From Zygnema cylindricum (lineage: Eukaryota; Streptophyta; Zygnematophyceae; Zygnematales; Zygnemataceae): DNA of 64,000 bases. A program made the translations under genes and the position numbers. Of the stretch, positions 33,601-47,500 are shown in pieces. The DNA lies in assembly GCA_037447655.1 (NCBI GenBank), contig JBBHKE010001099.1, forward strand, positions 25,001-89,000. The letters are read 5' to 3'. Numbering within the stretch: position 1 is the first letter of the stretch; every line of letters begins with the position of its first letter. The notes beneath the pieces were generated by a model, which ran no database searches, was not told where the DNA came from, and was given only the letters and a program-made list of their open reading frames with translations.

Positions 33601-36600
33601 AAGCAGTTTTAGAAAAAGTTGCAAGTATCTTAGGTCAAGAATGTCATAAACAGGTCAAAAGCCAAGCAAATGCAACCCAAGAGAGCAAAGTCAGCACACA
33701 GACAAGTCTTCCGACCATGTCCTGTAACTCTGTAACTAGTGGAAAAGACTTACACATCGACCAGACCGGCCAAAATAAGTTCCATAAAATCCTTAGCAAC
33801 ATTCTGAGCATTCTCGTTCCGCCTGCAAAACCACAATAGAGTGCACATCAATTCATTGGCTTGTTGAAAAAAACATCCTGACAATCTACTCGGCCTCAAA
33901 CTTTATGTATACCATGTGATTGATTCCAGATTTCATCTATTTACATGATGAATTCGCCGTCTCCAGCACACGCTTTAGCTAAAACCTTCACTTTAGGTGC
34001 TGCTAGACATATACCTTGCCTTCAGTTTCTCAAATAAATGCCAAATTGGTTACTTCTGCATTCGCAGCTCTCTTGTCAATATGGCCACATTCTATACAGT
34101 AGTGACCACTACTATGTCAAGTTTGATTCTTTGCGTTCAAAAAGGTTAAATTTCAATGCACCCCCAATAACACTGAGATGTGATAACCAGGGTGACAATA
34201 TGTACAGCCGTGTTCATGAACAACCTGAAAAAATGTGTGATGAACTTCGTTCCAAGGCAGGCCAGCACATATATAGACGGTACAGGTGGACAAACTGAGG
34301 TGTAGACCTTCTGCGCCATAGTAATACTTTTCCAGATCTCTGATGCTATGATTGTGCAAACTGCATAAAAACCGCAATTCTCTGATACACTATGAATAAG
34401 TCTTGCAAAATCAAACTAAAGAAAAGGCTTGCAATACCGTATAAGAAACGCTTCCAAGCGAGTTGGGTCATACTTCTCCTGAAACCTGCGAAGTCAAAGA
34501 AACACAAGGTGTCAAGGTTCAGCATGTAAACTGAAGGCATGTAATAGACCTAGTTAACGAGCACAATTGAAGATTAGTCAGTACATATATACGTCAACTA
34601 GTGAAAAGAAGCCACAGAATCATCAATACTTAAGAAGAACATCAGATCAAAGAAAAAAGCTTACCACTCTTCGTCTTTGTGCTGATTGAAAAATGCTTGC
34701 TTTTGAGTACTGATGTACTCATTCTTGTAGAGTGCATATCTGTAAAACAAGGACGACATTAGATATGCAGATGAAATTCCCATGTGTATGGTAAGTGCTC
34801 AGACGTAAATGGTACATTTTCAATATTTTAGGAACACCGACAGACTAAAAAAAAGCACATTACCTGAATATACAGAGAACTAACGGGATAACAGAAAAAG
34901 ACTCCCACATACAAACAAATGCAAAAGGACTGTATGCATTCGTTACCTGCAGAAAGTCGCTATAGTAATAAACACCAAGACTTACCTTCTCTCTGCTTCA
35001 CCGGGAGAGACATCGTCTTCCAGGTCGAGCATGAACTGTTTATATGATAGCAGTCCCCCATGATCCCTGCAGCATTACAGGGTGACAGTTTGGTTCTAAG
35101 CAGTATTAAAGAAGGCTCTTCTGATTCACGCATGTACATGGGTTACAGAGCGACAAGTCAAGAAAAGGTTTGGTGGCAGCTGTCAACTTTTGCATATGTT
35201 GTACCAACAGTACCTGCGCATTTCAGTCCCATTATATCCAGCAGAAGGAGGGACATCAAAGCCAGAATTGCGTCCTGGCCGATTCCAATCTGCAAGTGGC
35301 AAATATGGAGAATAGCCACTAGTTATAGAACTAAAACATGGCCACTACAGCCTCAGACTTGAAATGTTTGAAATTACAGAAGCTGAACTGTCTATAAATC
35401 GGTGAGTAGAACTAGAATGGTAAGCACCTGAAACTCCTCGAAGGCCCCTGTCTTCTCCACCAAAGCCTCTGGGACGATCTTGGGAATCAAAATTAGACCT
35501 TCAAGATAGAGAACAATAATGGAACATGTCAACAGAGAAGGACAAACTTGCTGATTTGAAGGATATGCAAGACCATGCGCGAAGCACACAGGAAGGCATA
35601 AACATGAGTACAATTAAAAACAATGTATGTTAGCAGAAAACGTCCAATCAGAGCTGGAACAAACATAATTCGATCCTTTACTTCGGTGTTAAAAGCAATG
35701 CTGTGATTTGCAAAATGGCGAAAATGGCGAGAACCACAGTGACATGACCCCTACTCAGTGTGCTGGTAGTGACTTGAGCCTTCACCAAACTGATTGAAGC
35801 CAGCGAGGAGCACATCATCTGCGTCAAACGAAGCCAAAAGGAAATCCTCCAAAAACAGGCGAGAAGGCGAGAAGAGACCCTGCGTTTGTTTCTTCGACCA
35901 AACCTGAGCTCGACAAAAATGTCTACTAAGAGCTAAAGCTAAAAAATGTGATAACTGAAAACTGGCTGAGTTCTATCTTTACAAAATAAGTGGCAAAAGA
36001 AGTGGCAACTTCTGGAGAAACTGGCTGGCTATTAATGCGAAATCTATGAACAGAACCGCTGTCCTTCTTGTCAGGAAAGGAATGCTACCAGTAAAACTTT
36101 TGTATGTACATAATTTACAAAGGAGAAGACTGGCAAACATAGCTTTGAGTCATCAAGGATTATGACTATTGACTATTTCAATTTGAGAAAAACTGAAATA
36201 ACTGAAGAGAGGAAATGAGGAAGAGAAAAGAACTAGTAAACCTGAAACCACGAAAAAACATGTTCCTGCATAACAATGGTCACCTTGTGGCTCAATAAGG
36301 AAACATTGTAACAATAACAAAGCCTTAAGGAGGTTTTGTTGGACCAAAACCTCCTTAAAAAACTGTTAACTTCAGTTTTCAGTTTTCCTGTTCCAATATC
36401 ATCAAAAAAAAAACTTTCCTATTCACACAACTCACACACTCGTACACACACATACATAGAGAGAAAAAACGAACGGGAGGGGAGAGAAGAGGTCATACAC
36501 ACTTTCAAAAAGAGAAACGAAAGGGAGAGGAGAGAGAGAGGGAGGAGACAAAGAAAAAGGCAGGGCGAGGGAGGGGGAAAAGGTGGGGGAGGAAGCGGAA

Positions 36601-37292
36601 GGGAGGCGAGGAAAAGGAAGAAAGAGGAGAAAAGGGGGAACAGAATGGGAGGGGTAGGGGAGGAAATGGAAGAATAAAAAGTACTTTTCCTGAAAATCTA
36701 CCCAGGGACACAAAATCACACGCAAAGTTTTAAAACCCTCGCAAATGCCAAAATGCAGAATATTCCGGAATCCAGTGTACAATATATAATACACAATAGT
36801 ACAATAAAATATAGACATACACAATATTTCTGCATTCCAGGCTTTCAGAGTGCACAATATGGAACATTACAACACGATATAGACGTATTAAATATTTATG
36901 CATTCCAGTCTTTCAGCATATACAGTATACAATATTACAATACAATACATACATATACGATATTCCTGCATTCCAGTCTTTTAGCATTGTGTTTCCGCCA
37001 TCGACCTTTTCGATGGAGGAGAACGAGGTGAGTGTCGACGATCTCGATATGGAGGACTGGTGCTCTTCCTCCTCTTCTGGTCCCTGTCCCTGTCTCTCTC
37101 TCTGTCTCTGTCCCTCTCCCTCCTTTCATCGTAGCGACTTCTCCTCCGGTCGTCCCTCTCCTCTCTGCCAACTCCTCTCTCCTCCCTGTGACTCCGACCA
37201 GGAGAGCGTTCTCTCCTGCGGTCAACTGACCTCTCTCTCCTCCGTTCTTCTCGGACCGGAGGACCAGTAGGAGCCTCCTCTTCCTCGGCCAT
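29019..37292 (-). CDS. SE: SERRATE (ARS2-type) C2H2 zinc-finger protein
   Basis: Minus-strand exons: 37292-about 37006, 35818-35755, 35498-35428, 35289-35214, 35066-34986, 34739-34665, 34485-34438, 33822-33754, 33553-32774, 32580-32529, 31285-31191, 30998-30717, 30136-29843, 29079-29019; about 775 aa. Phases agree from 35818 to the stop. The link from exon 1 does not fit in phase, so a small exon is missing or its end is misplaced. The N-terminus is rich in Arg/Glu/Ser (YRDRRHSPRSPP). Next come LLSYKQFMLDLEDD, LLTYLWRVHGLDYYGG and the zinc finger (YGCGAKACTKLFHG then HLKLKH; C-x4-C...H-x5-H). The tail is Pro/Gly-rich (LIPVPGAG, GPFVPAPPEVAM) and ends EDEVTVIDYRSL. In plants SE works with DCL1 and HYL1 in nuclear miRNA processing and with the cap-binding complex in splicing. 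Confidence 0.9.
29385..29820 (-). repeat. Purine/pyrimidine tract in the last SERRATE intron
   Basis: The + strand is almost purely GGGAGAGG-type. On the transcript this is pyrimidine, beginning about 22 nt after the 5' splice site at 29842. Confidence 0.8.
30433..30710 (-). repeat. (GA)n/(CT)n microsatellite abutting a SERRATE 5' splice site
   Basis: On the transcribed strand the donor GTAGGC (from 30716) runs straight into CTCTCTCT and continues for about 280 nt with interruptions. Confidence 0.9.
31348..31735. repeat. 39-bp minisatellite, about ten copies, in a SERRATE intron
   Basis: Unit: ATCATGGAAAGGACGGTTCC then GATTGGTATGAGTTTTCAG with variants. The period is 39 nt, so several frames stay open as 13-residue repeats. 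It lies between the exons at 31285 and 32529. Confidence 0.9.
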
Positions 37293-37722
37293 ATTAGGAT
37301 TCAGGACAGGTTAATGGCTTCCAACCTGAAATTTGCCCAGCATCATAGAAAATGGTGCTACAATAAAACGCCTTTGTTAAGTTTACTACTATATCTTGCA
37401 AGTTCAACGAGGTGATTCACGGTGGAAAAAAGAAGAGGGAAGTTATCTCTGTTCGGGTCGCTTTCCTTAACGGACGGTACAGTACCGTACAGGTTCGGAA
37501 CAGTACAGTACAGTACATGGTAGCGAGATTGGGTCGATATGATGAAGATCAACGCTGAAATTTTGTGCAATACGATACAGCACTGAATTGTCCAGTATCG
37601 TTTTGTACTTATCCTAACCGTCCGATCTCGTGCGATGTGAGTACAAAATGCGCTTTTAAAAAATAGAGAGAATTCGATTACAACATTCATACCCCCTTTG
37701 AATAGATGATGAAACGTAGGTC

Positions 37723-38186
37723 AAATCATAGTTCAAAAGTAGGTGACCGTACGCCCATACAATATGCCTATTGTATGCAAACATACAATATGGCCTTAAG
37801 ACCCATATTGTATTGGCCGCAAAATGAAATAAAATAGTAACAGGGTTGAGTTGCACATGGATCGATAGAGAATTAAACGTCATGTCTAAATTTGAAAAAC
37901 AAATCGGACAAAAAAATCTTTTTCTGTGAGTTTTGAGCGACTTTTTATTTAAACCGTCAGATTTGGACGATCGGACGGTCGTTGATGAAAGTAACGATCT
38001 AAGAAGATCACATGAAAAGCCCACAACACAACTTACGATAGGACTATCGTCAGATTCGGACGATCGGACGGTCGCTGATGAAAGTAGTGATCTAAGAAGA
38101 TCACATGGAAAGCCCGTAACACAACTTACGCTAAAGGCGGCCTACCAAAGGCCTACCAAAAAACGCCTACTTTTGAACTATGATTT
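37723..38186. mobile_element. MITE-like palindromic element between SERRATE and the lipase gene
   Basis: An exact 21-bp inverted repeat, AAATCATAGTTCAAAAGTAGG at 37723-37743 and its complement at 38166-38186, bounds 464 bp. Inside are further inverted repeats (ATACAATATGG/CCATATTGTAT) and a 93-bp-period tandem duplication. I could not identify a target-site duplication, so the superfamily is open. It lies in the roughly 1065-bp space between two divergent start codons. Confidence 0.55.
37956..38138. repeat. Tandem duplication, 93-bp period
   Basis: Copies start at 37956 and 38049 (GTCAGATT.GGACGATCGGACGG). Each holds the perfect inverted repeat GATCTAAGAAGATC. Confidence 0.9.
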
Positions 38187-38356
38187 TACTGTATTCCCAC
38201 GTACAGCATACGTCTCTCACACGTGCCAGGGTCGGTTCTTCATATCCGTTACGTCACGTCTCCTGCATCAAGTTTTGAAACTCACGAGGTTTGAACACCG
38301 AAAGCCATGGCATTTCCATCCCTTCATCTTCCTTCCTCTCTCATTTCCCTGCAGTT

Positions 38357-41300
38357 ATGGCGGTTCCGGTGCTTTTTTTACTTCTTCCGCTCCTCTCTCT
38401 TTCCTCCATGGCGGATGCCAGTCTATCCATTCTCTGTGAGACGCTTGTTGTTGCCCGTGGTTATGTATGCGAAGACCATGAGGTACAGGGCGTAACCTTT
38501 TTGGTGGACATTTGGCAAGCTACCACGTGGAGACACTACATAGTTAAACCATTTTCTTTAATTTTTCTGATGCAGGTGGTAACTGGGGACGGCTACATCC
38601 TGTCTCTGCAAAGAATTCCTTCGACTGTATCAGGAGGCTCTCACCCTCCTGTGTTGCTTCAACATGGTCTTCTCATGGTATTTCTTTTCTTTATGCGAAT
38701 TACCTTTATAGAAACAGACGTATTTCAAATTGTATTGAACCTAAGAAGCATCCTCTGTGGAGTAAACACGTCAGCAATCAATTCAATTGGTAGTCTATGC
38801 TTGCGAATCATCGGCTGTCCAATTTACCTGGGAAAAGGACGTAGAGTGAATGTGAATGTTTCGTTAAACGGCTTAAATGGTTCTGAATTGAAATGAATTG
38901 AGACGAAAGGAACTATTTCTGACATTGAGGCTTGTTCTTTTCCACTTGTTTAGATCCTAGACATTTTTGCGGTTTTTTAAATGCACAGATTTTGTTAGAT
39001 GTTCATACATTTTGCTTTTTTTTTTCTTCTTCATTTTGCTTCTGCTTTGTACTCAATGTCTGAACATTACGGTCACTGATTTCTTTCTAGTGGTTATTTT
39101 TAGAGATTTTTTTTGTTATGTTTTGATGAGCGGTTGTTTTGCTAGGTTGTTAAATTTGCTTCCTTAAAAATTAGCAATTTAATTTGTCAGTGCAGTGATT
39201 TGCCACATTGTAGTAGTCAGCGTTCTTTACACTTTGACATTCGCTGTAAGAATATTAATTTTAGAGCCAGAGGTCCATCCGTGGATTTTTAATAGCAAGC
39301 TCCGTTACACACAGTCCAGAATAAAAAAACCAGAGATAAGAGCGAAGATGTAACTGGTGAACTGTTACTGCTCTTCACACTAATTTACTCCGGGATAACA
39401 CGAGAAAACACATAGAAAGTTTGAATTTATTCAGTGCACATTATGGACACATATAGTTTCCGGAACATGTTGAGGTTTGCATATTTGGAGCTTGTCACGT
39501 TGTAAAAGATAAGAGAGAAGGGGAAAGGGAGGAACCAGGGTGCAGAAGCATGGCTGCTGAATTCTCCTGCCCAGGCAGCTGCCCTCATTCTCGCAGATGC
39601 CGGTTTTGATGTGTGGCTCGGAAACACGCGAGGAAGCTTCTGGAGCCATGGCCATACAAGCATTCCTCCTTCAGATCGTGTAAGCGCTGTTGAGAGCAGG
39701 CTTTTTTTGCAAGAGTCGAGGAGTAGATTTATAGTTTACAGTCTTTAAACAGAGGATGTGAGAAGGTGGGCCATGCAGAAGTATTGGGATTGGACGTGGG
39801 ACAATATCGCGGAGTTTGACCTTCCAGCGTTGCTTTTACATGTGGCCGGAGTTGCTATGGAGTCTCGTGTATTCTTTATCGGCCACTCTCAGGTGATTGC
39901 AACCTATTTCATCAGTTGATTGGACAAGAATCTTAGGCTCTTTGATGCTCAAAAACAACGGTTGAGGCCTTTTTTTGAACTGTACATTCTGTGTCTTTTC
40001 AGACCTATGATGTCCCGGCAGACATAATCTAACTTCTCCGATTAACTCTAATTCAGTTTCGAATGACGTGGATGTACCGTTTAAAGAATTGATGCTAAAA
40101 AAAATAACAATTAGTATTGTTAGTGCTACTTTGTCGTCAGAGGACAGAAACAAAGCAACACTGAGTTAGTGTTAATAACGCTAATAACCGTCGCGGTGGA
40201 GTTGGACGAGCTGAGACAAGTAGAGAGTCTTGTTCATGGCAATGTTTAAATTGAAGATTGGGTGGCTGCCCAGGGGACATTGATAGCGCTTGCAGGAGCC
40301 ATGCAAAATCCAATCGTTGCTCGACACGTGGCGGCTGCGGCTCTTCTCTGCCCAGTAGCTCATTTTGGACATATGCGGTCTGCCTTTGCACATGCAGCAT
40401 CACAGATATTTCTGGACAAGGTGAGGCCTGTGACTGCCCACAGATAAACTGCCGTTCATTCTGAACCCAAAAATCATAAAAAAAGTGTTAATAAGATTAA
40501 CTAGAGGAGTGGGTAGCAAGTTGCTACAACATCCATTCTTAAACTAGAGTTACAGGATTGTTTAACTCTACTAGAGATGAACAGTGTCGTATGCCATTGC
40601 GGCTGTGATGCAATCCCATCTCTGTGGCTTATTGCTGTCATATTTTGTCACATTTTGTCATGTATTTGTCAGAATTTGTGACATGTTGTCACATGTCGCC
40701 ACACTTTGTCACCACGTTGTACTTCATTGTTATGTTTTGTCACACAAGTTATTAGATTTTGCCACATTTAAATGGTCATAAGCAGGAGCTCAGGCTTGTG
40801 GCCTTGCAGGCTGTGCGGACAACAGGGCTACAGGAGTTTAATCTGAGCAAGTATGTCTCACCTCACTTTTGTCATAATCCTTGTAAGAAATGTGATAGTT
40901 TCTCTATGTTATACCTTTTGTTTATACTTTCTCATATAGTATGCTGCCCATCGCTAGTGTAAAAAATTTATTAGTATTAATATGAAATTAGTACCAATAT
41001 ACTAATTCAGTGTTAGGTAATGCGGCTAATTGTAGTCCACTCCCATACATTGTGTTGTTATTGACACTATTTTATGATTTTCAGCCAAAAAAGTCGTGAT
41101 CAGTACTATTAACACTAATGGCGATGGGCAGTTTACTCTTTTTATGTCGATCAATCGTTGATATAGTGCATTTTTTTTGCGAGAGATTGCAGCAAATTAG
41201 GCCATGCTGTAGTGACAGCAGTATGTGTGCGACGAACTGTGGACTGCTCTCATATGCTTTTTGCGTTGACTGGTAAGTTGGGATTTCAATTTCTGCATGT

Positions 41301-42697
41301 TTTGAAAAAAAGTTTGGCGACTATGGTTCATTTGAATTTGCCAGAAAATTGAAGAATATGGTTCATCTTCATTGCTGTCTTGAAGCTGAACTTGGAGGGT
41401 ATAGGTGCCTATTGTTGTCAGAATCGTGAAGCCTGAAACTGTGGCTTGAGGGGTGAATTGGGTGAGAAGCTATTAGAGTGTATCAGATATTGATGGGCAG
41501 TACGTGTTCCACTTCCATGAATTGGAAGCATTTTCCTTCATAGCCATTCACATAATCCTCCCCACTGGCCTCTTGTTTTTTTCCAGATTGATTTGCTTTC
41601 TTATTTACCATTTCATTTCCAATTGTCTTTCTTGCATTTTGAAATTCAAATAGGATCCATGTGTATGTTTTTTCTATGAGTCACCTTTATGGTCTATTTG
41701 CATTCAAGTTTGGGCTTAATATCTTTGCTTCTTTCATTCTAATTCTAAGATAATTGATTGATTAAAGGAAGCTATCTGATGTAAAACAGCATCAGCTTAA
41801 AACTAAATAATTAAGCTTTATCAAGAAACTGTGATGGTAAACAACGTGGGAAAAAAAGAAATAGAAGGCAAAAATGAAACTGAAACACTGAAGTCGGGAG
41901 GAAGGAAACTAAAGGAAAAACAACGCGAAAGAAACTAACACATGGACGAGAGCAAGCTTCAAACTAAATAGGATCAGGTGGCACTTATAAATTTGCAGGA
42001 GTTAATTGCTGTCTCAATCTCACAAACTTTCGGGAATACATGCCATGGATCGAATCCTCCACTTCCGTCCGCAATATGGCACACTATGCACAGAGTATGA
42101 TCCTTTCCCTTTACTTTTTACATTAGACTCTCTATAGTATATTTACCATTTGGTCATGACTTTTTACATCATATGGCAATCTTTTGTTAACCATCATACT
42201 AGCATTGGTGGAAGTTCTCATCTTCAACAAGGCTGTGGTTAATGGTGTGGTATTTGTAATAGTCAACTTTAGTCCTTCCATTTGAGTTAAGCAAAGTAAG
42301 TCTGTCCTAAATTAGTCGGCTGTTCATTGTCAGTGCAGTGGTCCGCAGTGGGCAATGGAGGAAGTATGACTACGGCCCATTGCTCAATGTTCGATATTAT
42401 GGTAGCCTGTCGCCTCCAATTTATGACGCGTCTCTCATTCCTAAAGACCTTCCAATTTTCATCGCCTATGGTGGTCAAGATTCTCTTGCTGCCCAAGAAG
42501 ATGTGGAGCAGTTGATCAGAGAATTAAAGGGCAAGCCTCGTATACTCTACCTAAAAGATTACGGACATATTGACTTCATCCTCAGCGTTTCTGCACTAGA
42601 GGATGTGTATCAACCATTACTTTCATTTTTTCGGGCTTATGCATCTCTGGACTCTTTAAAATGTGGAACCAAAAAGATGGTCAGAGCCATTCTGTAA
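38357..42697 (+). CDS. Lysosomal acid lipase-like (AB-hydrolase associated) triacylglycerol lipase
   Basis: Exons: 38357-38482, 38576-38677, 39539-39679, 39755-39892, 40274-40420, 40786-40850, 41193-41272, 41999-42094, 42339-42697. All phases agree, giving 417 aa. Residues 1-20 are a hydrophobic signal peptide (MAVPVLFLLLPLLSLSSMAD), so the product enters the secretory pathway. GDGYILSLQRI and LLQHGLL are the start of the alpha/beta-hydrolase core with the HG oxyanion motif. The nucleophile elbow GHSQG (Ser168) is split by intron 4. Asp346 (GGQDSLA) and His375 (YGHIDF) complete the triad. NTRGSFWSHGHT and YWDWTWDNIAEFDLPA are family signatures of acid lipases and plant LIP1/MPL1 proteins. It is expected to hydrolyse acylglycerols or sterol esters. 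The acceptor of exon 4 (ACAGAG) is weak, and the one at 39539 lacks a pyrimidine tract. Confidence 0.88.
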
Positions 42698-44549
42698 GTT
42701 GCAGTTAGTCAAAATCTCTCCGTGGACAAGGATGTCTTCTGTGTCCTTACAAGATTCCGCGTTTTTTGCGACCATATTGTGCATACCAGATAGAATTGTT
42801 GCTGCGGTCTTTTAAGAAAGAATAGGTCTTTCAAATTTTAATTTCCAGGTAGGTTTATCTGCACCCAGGTGACTATAGAGGACAAATTAAACAAATACAG
42901 TGTCCGTCGTTTGTTATTAGTGTTGAAACATTTTTCTTAAGTACAGAGTTTTTTGGCTTTAGAAGGTCAAACTGTCGGTTAGTTGTCTTTTGAAACAGAG
43001 CCAACGGTTCACTGTCACGGCAGACACACCCTTAACTAACTCGAGGAGTAATCGGTAGTGTAGTTCACTATTTCTGTACAGAAATGCAGCTGTTAAAGTC
43101 ATAAACATGCTGCTTGTTTGGGCTAACTAAGCTTGTAAAACATATTATAGATAAGTTGTGGTTTTCATTTTTACAATTCAGAAGCTGCGTTGTGTTTCAT
43201 GTATGCCATATGGTTTTTCTCCTCCCAACAGGTGAGGTCCTTCAGATTTCATAACATCTTTCACAAGGCTAATATGAACATTAACTGACAAAATGGTTTA
43301 AGCAGCATTTATATCAGATCAACCAGACAAGTACTGACAAAACTGACATTTTGCCCAACAAAAAGCTGCCAAAGCAGATAAAACATCTCACAGGCAAAAG
43401 TTGAACATGTAATCTGTCGCATGAAAAATTCACTTATTTTCAACGTAGAAAAAAACAATGTGTTTCTCTGTACTTTTTGAAATTTGTTACAGCGTGTAAA
43501 AATGAATCTATAATTTAACCTGAGAAATATCCATAACGACAGAATATTATCTAGAGAAACTACTGTAAATGGAATTAACCAAACTATTTTACCACGAGGA
43601 TATCAGACTGGATGGAAAATAGACGACTTTCAGGAACAAAAACGACTAGTTTTGACTTCTATTAATTTGAACAATTTCCGGTAATCAAAACCTAGTACTA
43701 GTTTCGACTTCTAACAAATTGGTCGATTTCCAGCAGAATAAACTAAAATGACTCCATACAACCATGTCTGCAACACTTTTGGTTCTTTAAAAAATACTTC
43801 TAGAAACAACAAGATTTGATGCGGACATGTTGTTGAAGGACACATTTGTTAGAGTCGGGGAAGGAGACGGTCTTCAATCTTCACAACATTGAAAGCACCA
43901 AGACTGGTTAAGAGAGGAGGTCTAATATATCTGGTCCTCAAATTTGGAAGTATGATTAAGATACTCGGCGCCATGTCCCCATCCAGTCATCAAATCACAT
44001 CGGTACACTGCATACGCAGACATTAAGGTAGATCATGGTCAGTACAACATCTCAGGACAAATGCCGATTTGTCAACGCTTCCTCTCTACCTTGCCTGTCA
44101 AGCAATAATCAAAGAAACGCTATGCACCAAAACAGAAAGTCGCAGCAGGCATTCGATAAGCACTGAATTAGGAGGGAAGAGATGCATTTAGGACTTTATC
44201 ACTACTGCGAACTATAATGATTTGAACCATTGAGGGATGCATAAACTATGAAACAGACGAGGAGATGATTTAGTAAAAAAATCGAGATGGCATTTTGGAT
44301 AACGTGAGTAATAAACAACTGCATGAAATAATGACACTAGCAGCTTGTACATAAACACATTGATACAGAAATGGTTCCCAAAAGGGAACAGTTCGTACTC
44401 CACAAGCTATAGAAGATCCTCCACTATGCATTTCATCAGAAAGATTTTAATAATCTGACTGCAAGACTCAGTAAGGTTCTAGACAGTACCTGTAATGATG
44501 GACAAATAAGAACTGAAGTGAAATCGTAAACGGCTCCTTACGGTGATAC
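42698..44549. other. Convergent intergenic region between the lipase and the large minus-strand gene
   Basis: No gene is recognised. It should contain the 3' UTRs of both converging genes. A stretch at about 42895-43060 resembles other dispersed AT-rich repeats of this window only weakly. Confidence 0.4.
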
Positions 44550-47500
44550 CTATGTCTCCGCGAGGACCTCGATGAGCCCACGCACTTGGAGGTAAGGATT
44601 CTCTAGCAACTTTTCGTTATTGCTCTGCAAGCAAGCATGAGACTCTTGAGAATCAGGTGAACAACAATAAAGGGCAATCCACTGAAATGAGCAATTTATA
44701 AACACCTCTATACAAGGCCACTACTGTCACATGAATCTTGATATATGCAGGAATTATATTAGACGTTAAAGAAAATGGAAGCAAGACCATGCCGCTTCCT
44801 GTCGGTGAATTAAAGCCACGAAATTTGCTCTTAGTCCAGAAGAACAAAAACATATTCGCGCTCAAAACTCTGAATCCATGAGTATCGCATATTAACAGCA
44901 AAAAGCGTCTTCAACTCACTTATCCTGCATTCTTGAAACATAGCTGAGAAGAACCAGGAAGACACCGTAGTTATGATTCACCTAGAGTCAATCCAGCAAT
45001 TACAGCCAAAACAACTCGCTAAACATAGAAAAAGAGTGTCCAGAAGTAGGGTCAGTGAGTACAACCTGCTGTGCAGTGAATACAAGTCTGTGCAGAGCCC
45101 TCTCATATTCTTCTGCCCGTTCCTCCATCATTTTCTGGCAAGAATCAAAAATTTACCTAAGCTTAGATGCAAGGCCAGACAGGGTTCTTATTATGGACAG
45201 GCGAAGTGTCTGGAAGAAGAAGGCAAAAATAAAGAATATCAAGAGATCCGTTAAAGAGATAGTGAATGGACGCCGCAAGGAAAGCATGCTTGTCCCAGTT
45301 TCCAGACATTAAATTCAAACAGAATAAAATTGATTCCCGCAAATGGCGTGACTGATTAGCATGCAGATTTTTCAAATTAACACTAGAAACAGAGCTAGTT
45401 CTTACTTTCAGCAAGAAAGTGCTGCTGAAGTAAGCTATTCTCGCATCCGGATCATCCAATAAAGACCTGCACAGCTCAATTCCATCAGTTGTTGAGTCCA
45501 CAGCTTTTGTGCTTTTATGTTCACAAAGTTGTCCATGTGACAAAAACAGAGTTGCGTCAGTAGGCCAATACTCAATACGCTGTTGGTTATCTTTTTTTGG
45601 CATTTTTATGGTCATGTTACCCGTTTCACCAAAAAACAAGTAAAAATGGATAAAAACGGTTGGCATGACCAGAAAAACGCGAACAAAAGATAAGCAACAA
45701 CATAAAGGAGAATAGGCCTACTCACAGATGCTTAAGAAATATGAAAACAAATGTCTCACTGCAACACGACAATGCATTTGCAAGTTCCAACAATTTCAAA
45801 CGCAGTAGAAAAAAAGAAAAAAAGGCAACCAAAAGAAAATTGTCGCGCATACAAAACAGAACCTGTCCTTACCTGAAAAACTCTAATCCACCGAGCTCTG
45901 TCAAAACTGCAGGACTATCTGTACATTTTCCCACTAGCAACAGCAGCATCGCTGCACGAACATCAGCCGCACCCCCGAGTCCTCCAGTTCCATGGCTCCC
46001 AACGGCTGTTGCCAGTAACAGTTGATCACCTGAGTTTGGCGCCAACTGGACCAATGGCCAGCATAGAACTGCCGCAGGGATTTTCGCAAGAGCACGTCGT
46101 GACGCGACCCATCGGCCGAGTAAAAACAAACGAGCTACCGAAGTATGTTCCTCCATAACATTTGCTGTCCGGAACTCTGTCTCACGAGGACTTCGAGTTG
46201 CAAAAATGCGAGAAGCTCTTGAACTAGCCGTAGGACTGGAGACCACTTCCGCTGTTGGGAGAGCACCGGGCACACAGAGTTGCCACAGCAACATATTGCA
46301 CATCTGGCAACGGAAGGAAGGCAGGAGGGGTGGAGAGAAGAGGAGAAAAAGGAAGACGGTCAATACTACAATCTTCACCACTATCTGCATGGGTTGTGTT
46401 GGCACGCCTATGACTGTGCTATAGTTGCTCCTTCACTCTTCCTGAACAAGGAGCTTTCCACCCTAACACAGATTTTGTATTACGCAGATCAAGCCAATTC
46501 ACACAAAAAGTTATTAGATGGACTTTCACAGAGTGTAAACCACACAAATGGGATGGATAGTATACTGTTCTGAGGTTAAGACAATACAATTCCGCAAACT
46601 TCAATAACAGGTTAGCCCCCATCCAGGGCCAGACTACAATTCTCCAGCAGTATGATTTGACTTGCCAACAACTGCCTCTTCCACCTCTAAGATCTCTGCG
46701 GCCTAACAGTAGGTACTCTTACGGACAATAACAAACGCATTTAATTTATGACCGTTGTGCATAAACCACACTACCAAGAAAAAACCCAAAAAAAGGACAG
46801 ACCAAAACTAAAGGGAAAGTGTAGACAGAAACGAAAAGCCTAGACATTTGCAGAAACGTTCTTGAAAAATCAAGAAACACTCAAATGAATAACTAACGCG
46901 GTCTAGGCTGGATTGTTTGCGGATGTAGATGTAAACAACAGGACAAATGTTCACATCTTTGTTGTAAATGCAGAGAACGTCAAACTAATTACAGAAAGAG
47001 ACTTCACACCTGCAAAATGTTTATGCAAGCTGTTTCGTTGGCGATGTATACTTGCCATAGTCCTGCGCTTAACAACGATACAAGAGAATCTGCTTTTTCC
47101 TGTTTTGCAGCATGGATTGAATTAGATCCTTCCTCAGCACACTGTAATAGTAACAGCCCATCCAGTAATGTCAAATATGACCGTCGTACTGACGCAGATT
47201 TCGAACTAAGAAGACCAACTGCTAATTTTACGGCACGTGATGGTAACTTGCTGGTCGAACCACTTCCCTCATCCCCCGAAGCCCAGCCACTTCCCCCTGT
47301 CATTTTTCCAGCGCCCAATACATCCTTGTTCAATTCTGCAGAAGCTCCATGCAGTAAAGCACTGCTATCTTTCGAATGCTCAGGAGTTGGCGGTAGAGAA
47401 ACCTCGGGGAGTTCAACAGCTAATAGTTGCAGCAACCAGGTGAGACCCATTCGTCGATCCTCCGCTCGAGAAGAATGCAGAAGGGTATTGAGGATGCCCC

